A stretch of DNA of 64,000 nucleotides from Conexibacter sp. CPCC 205762 (GTDB lineage: Bacteria > Actinomycetota > Thermoleophilia > Solirubrobacterales > Solirubrobacteraceae), in the NCBI RefSeq assembly GCF_030646155.1, contig NZ_JAUTDN010000004.1, forward strand, positions 124,001-188,000, in the 5' to 3' direction. The position numbers and the translations under genes are program-made. The notes under the pieces were generated by a model. It made no database searches, was not told the origin of the DNA, and saw nothing but the letters and a program-made list of their open reading frames with translations. Shown in pieces: positions 23,843-32,080 of the stretch. Every line of letters starts with the position of its first letter. Position 1 is the stretch's first letter.

Positions 23843-25639
23843 TCATCTCAGCGAGCTGAAGGCGGGGTCGCAGTGCCCCTGGTTCCACAGCTGGTTGGCG
23901 CAGCGGACGTCCTTGGAGGAGACGACCGGCTGGTTGTCCCACAGCCACGGGATCGCCGCGCCGGTCTCGGTGATCATCTGGTCGATTCTTCCCCACGCCT
24001 GCGCGCGTTCCTGCGGATCGACCACCAGCTCGGCTCTCTTCATCGCCGCGTTGATCGCGGGATCGTCGAGCTGCGAGATGTTCGGGTTGGAGCCGTCCTG
24101 CCGGCTGATCGACGTGCCGTTGAAGGCGGCGTCGAGGACCGTCTGGGCGTCGGCGAAGTCACGCGACATGCCGATGTTCGGGCAGATGTTCACTCTCGCG
24201 CTCGGCGACTGGCAGTATCTGCCGTACATCGTGTTGGAGTCGACGAGCAGCAGTCTCGTTCTGAAGCCGAGGCTTCTGACCGCCGCGTCGACCAGCTCCG
24301 CGTCCTTGTCGGACGGGTCGCCGGAGTCGCCGACGATCGTGATCGTCTCGTCGCCCGTGTATCTGCCGTCCGGATAGCCGGCGGCGACCATGTACTTTCT
24401 CGCCACCTCCGGATCGCCGCTGGGGGCGGCGAGGAAGTCGGCGCCGGTGCCCTCCAGCCCGCCGGCCTCCTCGAAGCCGGGCACGCCCGGGTAGAGGAAG
24501 TGGGTCGCGACGTCGCCGAGCAGTCTGCCGCCGCGCACGAGCCGCATCTGGTCGCGATCGGTCGCGGCGATCACGGCCTTGCGCAGGTCGGCGTCGTCGA
24601 ACGGCGCGACCTGCGTGTTGATCGCGGCGTAGCGGTTGCCGCCGCCGGGGCTGAAGAAGATCTGGTCGGGCGACTGCTGGACGGCGCGCTTGATGATCGC
24701 GGCCGTCGGCGTGTCGCCGAGGTTCATGCCGTTGCCGTCGAGCACCTGGCGGCCGGCGACGTTGGGGTCGTTGCCGACGCTCCACTCGAGCCCGTCGAGG
24801 TAGGCGGGCCGGTCGTCGGTCGCCGGATCCCAGTTCGGGTTGCGTCTCAGCACGTATCTGCGTCCGGGCACGATGCCGACGCCCTGGACGGTGCCGTCGG
24901 CTCTGGCGTCGAACATGTACGGCCCGGTCGCCGCCTGGTGGGCGGCGTAGGTCGAGTAGCCGCCGACCGGTCTGGCGTCGTATCTGCGCGCGACCTCGGG
25001 CGGCACCGGCGCCGACAGCGGCAGCACCAGCGCCTCCGCGAGGATGCCGCCGGTCGGGCGGTTCAGTCTGAAGACGATCGTCTGGTCGTCGGGCGTGGTG
25101 ATGCCCGCGATCGGGCCGCCGTCGGCTCTGTCGGCGCCGATCACGTCGCCGTAGTAAACCCCGGCGTACCCGGATGCGACCGACGGGTTGAAGCCGCGCT
25201 CGATCGCGTACTTGACGTCTCTGGCGACCACTTCGCGGTTCACCGGCGGGCTGTATCTGACGCCTCTGCGGATTCTCACCGTGACGGTTCTGCCGTCGGC
25301 GGAGACGTCGGCCGGAGCGGCGGCGAGGTCGGGCACCGATCTCTCGGGGTTGTCCGGCGTGTAACGGAACAGCGGCCGCACGGTGCCCGAGAGCAGGTTG
25401 AACGTGGAGGCCGAGTAGGTGTGACCTGAGTCGAGCGGGCTGTCGAGATCCTCCTCGGTGATCACTCTCAGGACGCCGCCTCTGCTGCCGCCGGCGCCGT
25501 TGTCGCCTCTGACGGCGGTGGAGGAATCGGCCGTGCTCCCGCCCTTGTCGTCACCCCCCGAGCCGCAGGCGGTCAGGAGCAGGGCCAGCGCGAGGGTCAG
25601 GGCGCCGGCAAGCAACGTCCGCGCGACGGAACGCGGCAT
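23843..25639 (-). CDS. Extracellular solute-binding protein family 5 (lipoprotein)
   Basis: A 598-residue peptide/nickel-type substrate-binding lipoprotein. The signal ends LLLTACGSGG with Cys25 as the lipid anchor, then a Ser/Gly-rich linker and the SBP_bac_5 fold (VPDLAAAPADVSADGRTVTVRIRRGVRYS in segments; later AYLDGLEW and FFSPGGGNRYAAINTQ). A Shine-Dalgarno AAAGGA lies 8 bases before ATG 25639, which decides against the in-frame ATG at 25654. Many of its arginines use AGA. Placing the receptor between the two permease genes is unusual order for this family. The ligand cannot be predicted. Confidence 0.92.
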   Translation of the reverse strand: MPRSVARTLLAGALTLALALLLTACGSGGDDKGGSTADSSTAVRGDNGAGGSRGGVLRVITEEDLDSPLDSGHTYSASTFNLLSGTVRPLFRYTPDNPERSVPDLAAAPADVSADGRTVTVRIRRGVRYSPPVNREVVARDVKYAIERGFNPSVASGYAGVYYGDVIGADRADGGPIAGITTPDDQTIVFRLNRPTGGILAEALVLPLSAPVPPEVARRYDARPVGGYSTYAAHQAATGPYMFDARADGTVQGVGIVPGRRYVLRRNPNWDPATDDRPAYLDGLEWSVGNDPNVAGRQVLDGNGMNLGDTPTAAIIKRAVQQSPDQIFFSPGGGNRYAAINTQVAPFDDADLRKAVIAATDRDQMRLVRGGRLLGDVATHFLYPGVPGFEEAGGLEGTGADFLAAPSGDPEVARKYMVAAGYPDGRYTGDETITIVGDSGDPSDKDAELVDAAVRSLGFRTRLLLVDSNTMYGRYCQSPSARVNICPNIGMSRDFADAQTVLDAAFNGTSISRQDGSNPNISQLDDPAINAAMKRAELVVDPQERAQAWGRIDQMITETGAAIPWLWDNQPVVSSKDVRCANQLWNQGHCDPAFSSLR

Positions 25640-25674
25640 GTGCGGTCCTTTCATGGTCATGTCAGCTGAGCAGG

Positions 25675-26652
25675 TCACTGTCTGGAGATCGGATCGAGTG
25701 CGTCCTGCACGCCGTCACCCAGCAGATTGAAGGCCATCACGGTGACGAGCAGAGCGAGCCCGGGAAAAAGCATGTACCACCATTGCGTATCGAAGTTCGG
25801 CGCTGCGTCGGCGAGCATCGAGCCCCAGCTCGGTGTCGACGGTGACACTCCCACTCCCAGGAAGGACAGCGCCGCTTCGAACAAGATCGTCTGCGGGATC
25901 ATCAGACTTGAGTAGACGATCACCGTTGGCACAAGGTTGGGCAGCACCTCGCGGGTGACGATCCGCAGCTCGGAGGCGCCGCCGACGCGCGCCGCGTCGA
26001 CGAACTCGCGCTCGCGCAGCGACAGCACCTGACCGCGTACGACGCGCGCGATCACCGTCCAGCCGATCGCCGCGACGACCAGCAGGACGGTCCGCAGGCC
26101 GGGCTCGATCAGGCCGCCGGCACAGCCGCCGCCGAGCGTGCAGGCGGAGGCGATCCCGAGCCCGAGCAGCAGCACCGGGAAGGCGAGCATCACGTCCACG
26201 AGCCCGACCAGCAGCGCGTCGACCCAGCCGCGCGACCAGCCGGCGAGCAGACCGAGCAGCGTCCCCAGCAGCGCGGCGATCGCGGTCCCCACGAGGCCGA
26301 CGAAGAGCGAGACGCGGGCGCCGTAGACCGTGCGCGCGAAGACGTCGCGGCCGAAGTCGTCGACGCCGAACGGGTGCGCCGAGCTGGGGCCGACCGGCGC
26401 GCCGAAGTCGTCCAGCGCCTTCGCGTCGCGCACGTTCGGTCCGGGCAGGCCGAGCAGCTTCAGCAGCAACGGCGCCAGCAGCGCGACCAGCACCAGCGCG
26501 ACGATCACGGCGAGCGCTGCGAGCGCGACGCGGTCGCGCCGGAAGCGGCGCCAGAAGAGCTGCGCCGGCGAGCGCCCGTACGCCTGCTCGGTCGCGCCCG
26601 CCGGTGGTTCGGCGAACGGATCGTGCAGCACGCTCGGCGTGCCGACGCTCAT
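25675..26652 (-). CDS. Oligopeptide-type ABC transporter permease (DppC/OppC-like)
   Basis: A 325-residue permease with an N-terminal cytoplasmic segment, FWRRFRRDRVALAALAVIV (family start), SSAHPFGVDDFGRDVFARTVYGARVSL in pieces, and the EAA loop EFVDAARVGGASELRIVTREVLPN, ending LGDGVQDALDPISRQ as DppC proteins do. It is the first gene of the minus-strand transporter group. No DppD/DppF ATPase is present in the 3.8-kb group or next to it, so the ATPase must be supplied from elsewhere. Confidence 0.92.
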   Translation of the reverse strand: MSVGTPSVLHDPFAEPPAGATEQAYGRSPAQLFWRRFRRDRVALAALAVIVALVLVALLAPLLLKLLGLPGPNVRDAKALDDFGAPVGPSSAHPFGVDDFGRDVFARTVYGARVSLFVGLVGTAIAALLGTLLGLLAGWSRGWVDALLVGLVDVMLAFPVLLLGLGIASACTLGGGCAGGLIEPGLRTVLLVVAAIGWTVIARVVRGQVLSLREREFVDAARVGGASELRIVTREVLPNLVPTVIVYSSLMIPQTILFEAALSFLGVGVSPSTPSWGSMLADAAPNFDTQWWYMLFPGLALLVTVMAFNLLGDGVQDALDPISRQ

Positions 26653-26813
26653 CGGGCGGTCCCCGCCGCCCGCGCGCAGTTGGCGCGATATGACTCGTCG
26701 TCAGCTCCCATTCGGACCGCTTCAGGTTCGCGCACGCCCCGCCGACTCCTTGCTGGAACTGCTGCATAGCACAGGCTCGCGGCGTATACATGGTCCATTA
26801 CGCTGTGCCACGC

Positions 26814-26887
<74 letters not shown>

Positions 26888-26935
26888 TGCAGGTCTCTTC
26901 GCAGGGCTGCCGGGGCGCGTCGCAGTGCGTCGGGC

Positions 26936-28102
26936 ATGCTTGCAGTCGTGAACTCCCGGCTGGCTTCCCGCATGCGGCTCCGCGAACGCCTCACCGACGT
27001 GCGGCGCGCGGCGCTGCCGATCGCGCAGGCGACGCTCGCGGCCGGCGCCGCCTGGCTGATCGCGACCGAGGTGTGGGGTCACGCGCGGCCGTTCTTCGCC
27101 CCGATCGCGGCGATCATCGTGCTCGGCGCGACCTACATGGAGCGCGGTCGCCGCACCGTCGAGCTGATGGTCGGCGTGACGCTCGGGATCGCCGTCGGCG
27201 ACCTGCTGATCTCCGTCATCGGCGTCGGCACCTGGCAGCTGATGGGCGTGATCGCATTGGCGATGGCGACCGCCGTCTTCGTCGGCGGCGGACCGCTGCT
27301 GATCACGCAGGCGAGCGTCTCGGCGATCCTCGTCGTGACGCTGCAGCCGCCGACCGAGGGGATCTACTGGGGGCGGATGATCGACGCCTTCACCGGCGGC
27401 CTGCTCGGGATCGCCGTCTCGATCCTGATCCCGGTCGATCCGCTGGCGCTGGCGCGCCGCACCGTGCGGCCGCTGCTGCACGAGCTGGCGGAGGCGCTGG
27501 AGGCGATCGCGACGGCGCTCGACAGACGCGACCTCGACGCCGGCGAGCGGGCGCTGGTGGCGGCGCGGGCGCTCGACGCGAAGGCCGACGCCTTCCACAG
27601 AGCGGTCGTCGCGGCCGGCGAGACGGCGCGGATCGCGCCGCCGCGCTGGCGCACGCGCGACCGTCTCTCGCACTACGCGACCGCCGACCCGCAGCTCGAC
27701 AACGCGGTCCGCAACGTGCGCGTGCTCGCGCGCGGGGCGCTGCGCGCGATCCAGCTCGGCGACCACGTCCCGCCCGACCTCGGGATCGCGCTGCACGAGC
27801 TGGCGGCGACCGTGCGCGGCTACGACCTCGCGCTCGCCGACCACGACGGCCGCAACGCCGCGCAGCCGCGCCACAGCGCGCTGCGGGCGGCGGCGCGCGC
27901 GACGCTGGTGCTGGAGCGGACCGGCAACATGTCGGTCAGCGTGCTCGTCGGCCAGGTCCGCTCGACCGCGGTCGACCTGCTGCGCGGGCTCGGGCTCGAC
28001 GGCGACGACGCGCGCGCGGCCGTGCGCGCGGCGACGCTGGAGGTCGCCGCCGAGGAACAGGGATCGGTTGGCGCACCCCCGGTGCCCCGGCCGACCCTCT
28101 AG
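26936..28102 (+). CDS. FUSC/aromatic acid exporter-like membrane protein
   Basis: A 388-residue protein with a hydrophobic N-terminal half of about five to six helices (ALPIAQATLAAGAAWLIA, PIAAIIVLGATYMERG, LMGVIALAMATAVFVGGG) and a cytoplasmic helical C-terminal half, the arrangement of FUSC/ArAE-like (DUF939) proteins related to fusaric acid and p-hydroxybenzoate efflux. Substrate unknown. The ATG at 26936 starts 48 bases after the tRNA; the short lipoprotein-like gene after it begins 10 bases downstream. Confidence 0.78.
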   Translation: MLAVVNSRLASRMRLRERLTDVRRAALPIAQATLAAGAAWLIATEVWGHARPFFAPIAAIIVLGATYMERGRRTVELMVGVTLGIAVGDLLISVIGVGTWQLMGVIALAMATAVFVGGGPLLITQASVSAILVVTLQPPTEGIYWGRMIDAFTGGLLGIAVSILIPVDPLALARRTVRPLLHELAEALEAIATALDRRDLDAGERALVAARALDAKADAFHRAVVAAGETARIAPPRWRTRDRLSHYATADPQLDNAVRNVRVLARGALRAIQLGDHVPPDLGIALHELAATVRGYDLALADHDGRNAAQPRHSALRAAARATLVLERTGNMSVSVLVGQVRSTAVDLLRGLGLDGDDARAAVRAATLEVAAEEQGSVGAPPVPRPTL

Positions 28103-28112
28103 GGTTGAAGCC

Positions 28113-28751
28113 ATGTCCAGGACGGGGCGACGCGTCGTGCTGCTGACGGCCTGCGCGCTGTTGGCCGGCGTCGCGACGGTGAAGGCGTTCGGCGGATTCG
28201 GCGAGCGCGGCCCCACCCGCACGATCACGACGACGGTCCCCGCGACGGTCGCGGACGTGCCGGTCGCCGACGCCGGTCCGCTGCCCGCGCTGCCGAGAGG
28301 CTGGCGCCGCGTGCAGGACCCCAGAGGCGGCTTCAGCGTCGGCCTCCCGCCCGGCTGGAGCGCCCGCCGCAGCGGCGGCACGCTGGTGCTGCGCTCGCGC
28401 GACCGCACGCTCGCGATCGCCGTCGGCGCCGACCGCAGCGCACCCGGGAGGGTCGCCGAGCCGGCCACCTACGCCGACCAGGCGATCGAGTCGCTGAGGG
28501 GCTACAGAGGCCTCCGCTCGAGCGATTCGAGACCGCTGCGGACGAGCCCCTATCCGGGCGCGCAGGCGACCGCGACCGGCACCTACGCCGACACCGGCGT
28601 CGAGCAGGCGATCACGCTCGTCGCGCTCCAGCGCAGAGGCGACGCGACCTACACGCTGCTGGCGTTCCGCAGCGCGCAGTCGCCGAGAGAGCCGGCGCGG
28701 CGGGTCGTCGCGCGGGTCGTCGACACGCTCCACTCCGAGCGGCCGGCGTAA
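28113..28751 (+). CDS. Hypothetical secreted/anchored protein, 212 residues
   Basis: An N-terminal hydrophobic segment (VVLLTACALLAGVATVKAF) suggests a signal anchor or signal peptide; no convincing lipobox. After a Thr/Pro-rich spacer comes a domain with WRRVQDPRGGFSVGLPPGWSARR, a pattern common in actinobacterial extracytoplasmic proteins of unknown role (PsbP/DUF-like WxxxxPxxGFSxxxPxGW). Several AGA arginines are used. It probably forms a unit with the FUSC-like gene upstream. Function unknown. Confidence 0.72.
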   Translation: MSRTGRRVVLLTACALLAGVATVKAFGGFGERGPTRTITTTVPATVADVPVADAGPLPALPRGWRRVQDPRGGFSVGLPPGWSARRSGGTLVLRSRDRTLAIAVGADRSAPGRVAEPATYADQAIESLRGYRGLRSSDSRPLRTSPYPGAQATATGTYADTGVEQAITLVALQRRGDATYTLLAFRSAQSPREPARRVVARVVDTLHSERPA

Positions 28752-28784
28752 GCGCCGCCGGGTCGCTCGCCCGGCGGCCCGCAG

Positions 28785-29366
28785 TCAGCCGCGGTCGGGC
28801 CGGCCGGGGTAGACGTCGTCGATCGTCGTCAGCGCGACGTACGGCGCCTGCGCCGCCTGCTCGATCGCGGCCGCGCCGCCGGCGAGGCGGTCGCAGATCG
28901 CGACGACACCGGCGATCTCGTGCCCCTCGGCGCGGACGGCCTCGATCGCCTTGACGGTCGAGCCGCCGGTCGTGACGACGTCCTCGACGATCAGGCAGCG
29001 GTCGCGGGGCGTCAGCTGCGGCCCTTCGATGCGGCGGCTGAGGCCGTGCTGCTTCGTCTCCTTGCGGACGAAGAAGGCCTTCACGTCGGCGCCGCCGGCG
29101 AGCGCCGCGCATGCGAGCGGGTCGGCGCCCATCGTCAGGCCGCCGACGGCGGTCGCGCCGAGCGTGCGCGCCTGCTCGGCGATCAGGACGCCGGCGGCGA
29201 AGAAGCCCTCCGGCGTCAGCACCGAGCGCTTGACGTCGACGAGGTACTGCGCGACCGCGCCACTCGTCAGCACCACCTCGCCGATCACCAGCGCCTCGTC
29301 ACGGAGCGAGCGGACGAGGCGCTCGCGCGCCTCCTCGGCCCCGTACGGCGCCGCGACGATCGGCAT
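28785..29366 (-). CDS. pyrE: Orotate phosphoribosyltransferase
   Basis: A 193-residue enzyme of de novo pyrimidine synthesis: orotate plus PRPP gives OMP. The PRPP-binding motif CLIVEDVVTTGGSTVKAIEAV, the loop FFVRKETKQHGLSRRIEG with catalytic lysines, and the N-terminal LTSGAVAQYLVDVKRSVL are clear. Length is typical. Its ATG shares a base with the stop of the L,D-transpeptidase gene (TGATG), so a pyrimidine gene is translated behind a cell-wall gene; no other pyr genes are seen here. Confidence 0.94.
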   Translation of the reverse strand: MPIVAAPYGAEEARERLVRSLRDEALVIGEVVLTSGAVAQYLVDVKRSVLTPEGFFAAGVLIAEQARTLGATAVGGLTMGADPLACAALAGGADVKAFFVRKETKQHGLSRRIEGPQLTPRDRCLIVEDVVTTGGSTVKAIEAVRAEGHEIAGVVAICDRLAGGAAAIEQAAQAPYVALTTIDDVYPGRPDRG

Positions 29367-30463
29367 CAGTAGTAGACGTCGATCTGGTCGCCGATGTGGA
29401 CCCAGTTGTAGATGTCGTGCGCGACCGGGATCGGCACGCGCAGACAGCCGTGGCTGGCGGGGTAGGTCGGGACCTCGGGGTAGCCGTGGATCGCGTAGCC
29501 ACGGATGAAGTAGGTCGAGTCGACCATGCCCTTGTTGTTGACGCCCGGCTGTCTCCAGTAGAAGCGGTAGTTGCCGAGCACGGTCGGCGTGACCGACGCG
29601 CCGGAGCTGGTCGTGTAGGCGCGGAAGACCTTGCCGTTCTCGATCAGCGCCAGCACCTGCTGGCCGAGGTGGGCCTCGACGTGGCGCCCGTGCTGCGGGT
29701 AGCGGACCTTGAAGCCGCCGACGCCGCGCAGCAGCTTGTCGACGATCGCCGCGTCGAGCGACTGCGTGCGGTCCATCCCGTTGACCTTGCGGAAGGCCTC
29801 GAGCGCGCGGCCGGTGGCGGCGTCGAAGGTGTTGCCGAACGAGGTCGCGTAGCCGAGCGCGAGCAGCTTCTGGTTGATCAGCCCGGCGAACGGGCTGGTC
29901 GTGCCGTAGCCGGCGTTCGGGTTGGCGACGGTGACCTTCGCGGCCGCCGACTCGATCGCCTTCTGCTCGGGCGTTCTCGCGTGGACGGCGAAGACCTTGA
30001 CGTCGCCGATCTTGCCGGCGGTGAATCTGGCCGTGAAGGTCGCGGTCTGCTTCGTCTTCGTCGGCTTCGGCGTGACGACGACCGACTTCGCCAGTCTGTC
30101 GCCGAGCCAGATCCGCACGTTGACCTTCTGGTGCGGCACGTACGGGTTGATGCGGCCGCTGATGCGGACCTCTCTGCCCGGCAGCGTCAGCGTCGTGCTG
30201 CCGACGTGGTAGACGCCGCCGGCGAGGCTGACGCCGAGTCTGCCGCCGCGCTGCTTGACGACTCTCTCGGTCGGCTCCGCTCTGGCCGTCGGGCTGGTTC
30301 TCGCCTGCGGGTCGCCGGCTCTCTGCGCGGCAACCGTTGCGGCTGGATCGACGGCGGGCTCGACGGGCGCCTCCTGAGCAAGGGCGGCGGCCGGAGTCGC
30401 GGCGATCGCAAGCGTCGCGGCGAATGCGGGGATGGCGGTGCGACCGGTCATGAGGCTGACCAT
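29366..30463 (-). CDS. L,D-transpeptidase (YkuD) with peptidoglycan-binding-like domain
   Basis: A 365-residue exported cell-wall enzyme making 3-3 cross-links or attaching proteins to peptidoglycan. A signal peptide covers about the first 37 residues and ends ALAQEA. A beta-rich middle part is followed by a peptidoglycan-binding-like helical region (AGLINQKLLALGYA, DAATGRALEAFRKVNGM) and the YkuD domain with FIRGYAIHGYPEV and the catalytic ASHGCLRVP (Cys about 25 residues from the end). The ATG at 30463 is used; 30451 is an alternative. AGA arginines are frequent. Confidence 0.9.
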   Translation of the reverse strand: MVSLMTGRTAIPAFAATLAIAATPAAALAQEAPVEPAVDPAATVAAQRAGDPQARTSPTARAEPTERVVKQRGGRLGVSLAGGVYHVGSTTLTLPGREVRISGRINPYVPHQKVNVRIWLGDRLAKSVVVTPKPTKTKQTATFTARFTAGKIGDVKVFAVHARTPEQKAIESAAAKVTVANPNAGYGTTSPFAGLINQKLLALGYATSFGNTFDAATGRALEAFRKVNGMDRTQSLDAAIVDKLLRGVGGFKVRYPQHGRHVEAHLGQQVLALIENGKVFRAYTTSSGASVTPTVLGNYRFYWRQPGVNNKGMVDSTYFIRGYAIHGYPEVPTYPASHGCLRVPIPVAHDIYNWVHIGDQIDVYY

Positions 30464-30483
30464 CCTAGATGAGCGCCGTGTCG

Positions 30484-31365
30484 TCACGTCGCCGGCGCGT
30501 TCGCCTGGTCAGATCGAGAACCGACGAACGGAGCGCAGATCAGCATGCAGGCGGCCACAGCGCCGACCGTCCACAGCGCCGTCCCGCCGATGCTGAAGTC
30601 GCCGCCGCGGTCGCCGAACGCGATCGAGTTGTTGATCGCGTGCAGCACGATGCACGGCAGCAGCGAGTCGGTTCTCCAGCGGATCAGGCACAGCAGGAAG
30701 CCGAAGACCATCAGCGGCAGCAGGAACTCGACGTCCGTCCCGAGCACGTGGATCGCGCCGAAGACGACGCCGGTGATCACCGCCGCCGTCCACGGACCGC
30801 GCCAGTTGCGCAGCGCGCCGAACATGAAGCCGCGGAAGAGGAACTCCTCCGCCAGCGGGGCGACGACCGTCACCAGCAGGCCGACGGCGACGAGCGCGAC
30901 CGTGCTCTGGTGGACGCCGAGCCCGCTCGGCAGGTCGTTCGTCTCGGTGTTCGCGTCGATCAGCGTCGCGTAGAGCGCGTTGAAGACGATGTAGCCGAGG
31001 AACAGGCCGGCGGTGACGCCGAAGGCCCGCACGAAGCGCGTCCGCCGCAGCCCGAACTGCGCCGGCACGATCGGCCCCGCCGCGCGGGCGAAGAAGATCG
31101 CCGCGCCGACGAAGCAGAAGTCCTGCACCAGCAGCGACAGGATGTTGACCGCCGGCGTCGGGTCGTCGAACGGCGAGCCGAAGGCCGAGCCGACCGCCAG
31201 CACGACGAACTGCAGCAGGACCGCGGCGAAGAAGGCCGCCGGCAGCGCGACGATGCCGCTCCACGGCTGCCAGTTCGTCTCGCGCGGCGGGCCGGCCGGC
31301 GGCGGTGGCTCAGCGGGCGTCGCGGAGACGGGCGGGATGAAGCGGGGAGGCGGGGCGCTGCTCAC
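30484..31365 (-). CDS. CPBP family intramembrane metalloprotease
   Basis: A 293-residue integral membrane protein of the CAAX-protease/bacteriocin-processing (Abi) family. The catalytic motifs are APLAEEFLFRGFMFG (EExxxR), VVFGAIHVLG (FxxxH) and LLPCIVLHAINNSIAF (HxxN). About eight hydrophobic segments follow a Pro-rich cytoplasmic N terminus. Substrate unknown; members process prenylated or small peptides or act in stress signalling. The gap to the L,D-transpeptidase gene is about 20 bases. Confidence 0.9.
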   Translation of the reverse strand: MSSAPPPRFIPPVSATPAEPPPPAGPPRETNWQPWSGIVALPAAFFAAVLLQFVVLAVGSAFGSPFDDPTPAVNILSLLVQDFCFVGAAIFFARAAGPIVPAQFGLRRTRFVRAFGVTAGLFLGYIVFNALYATLIDANTETNDLPSGLGVHQSTVALVAVGLLVTVVAPLAEEFLFRGFMFGALRNWRGPWTAAVITGVVFGAIHVLGTDVEFLLPLMVFGFLLCLIRWRTDSLLPCIVLHAINNSIAFGDRGGDFSIGGTALWTVGAVAACMLICAPFVGSRSDQANAPAT

Positions 31366-31378
31366 GGTCGTCCAGAGG

Positions 31379-32080
31379 TTACGCGGCGGCGATCCCCGGC
31401 AGCTCGGCGAGCGAGCGCACGACCGCGACGCCGGGCGGCGCCGGCTCGTCGTCGCGCAGCACCAGGCGCACGTCGATCCCGGCGGCGCGCGCGCCGCCGA
31501 CGTCGGCGTCGAGGTCGTCGCCGACGTGCAGCGCCTGCTCCGCCGCGACGCCGGCCAGCTCCAGCCCGCGCGCGAAGATGCGCCCGTCGGGCTTCGACGC
31601 GCCCAGCTCGGCCGAGGTGACGACGCCGTCGAGCAGCGGCGTCAGGCCGGAGGCGTCGAGCGCGTCGTGCAGCGAGACGTCCCAGTTGGAGACGACGACC
31701 AGCCCGATCCCGGCCGCGCGCGCCGCCCGCAGCGCCTGCGGCACCTCGGGGAACGGGCGGAAGCGCAGCGCGGCCAGCAGCGCCTCGGTGAGCGCGCCGA
31801 GGTCGAGCGCGTGCGCGGCCGGCGGCAGCGCGTCGCGCAGCACGCGCGCCGCCCCGCGCCGCAGCTCGGCGAGCGAGGCGCGGTCGACCGCGCTGTCGTG
31901 GTTGGCGCGGTACCAGCCGATCTCGGCCTTCATCGCCGCGCCGGCCTCCGCCGCGCTCAGCTCCAGCCCGAAGCGCTCGCGCAGCTCCCGCCGCAGCGGC
32001 TGCAGCGGCGGCTCCAGCTCCAGCAGCGTGCCGAGCGCGTCGAGCAGCCAGGCCCGCGGCGGCGCCCCGGCGACGCTCAC
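31379..32080 (-). CDS. HAD family hydrolase (subfamily IA)
   Basis: A 233-residue haloacid dehalogenase-like phosphatase. Motif I is WLLDALGTLLE (nucleophile Asp; the usual second Asp is Leu, as in some HDHD3-like members), motif II VVSNWD, motif III SKPDGRIF and motif IV HVGDDLDADVGGARAAG. Loss of the second motif-I acid argues for an atypical phosphatase or a non-phosphatase HAD. The GTG at 32080 overlaps the stop of the mannosyltransferase gene. Substrate unknown. Confidence 0.85.
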   Translation of the reverse strand: MSVAGAPPRAWLLDALGTLLELEPPLQPLRRELRERFGLELSAAEAGAAMKAEIGWYRANHDSAVDRASLAELRRGAARVLRDALPPAAHALDLGALTEALLAALRFRPFPEVPQALRAARAAGIGLVVVSNWDVSLHDALDASGLTPLLDGVVTSAELGASKPDGRIFARGLELAGVAAEQALHVGDDLDADVGGARAAGIDVRLVLRDDEPAPPGVAVVRSLAELPGIAAA

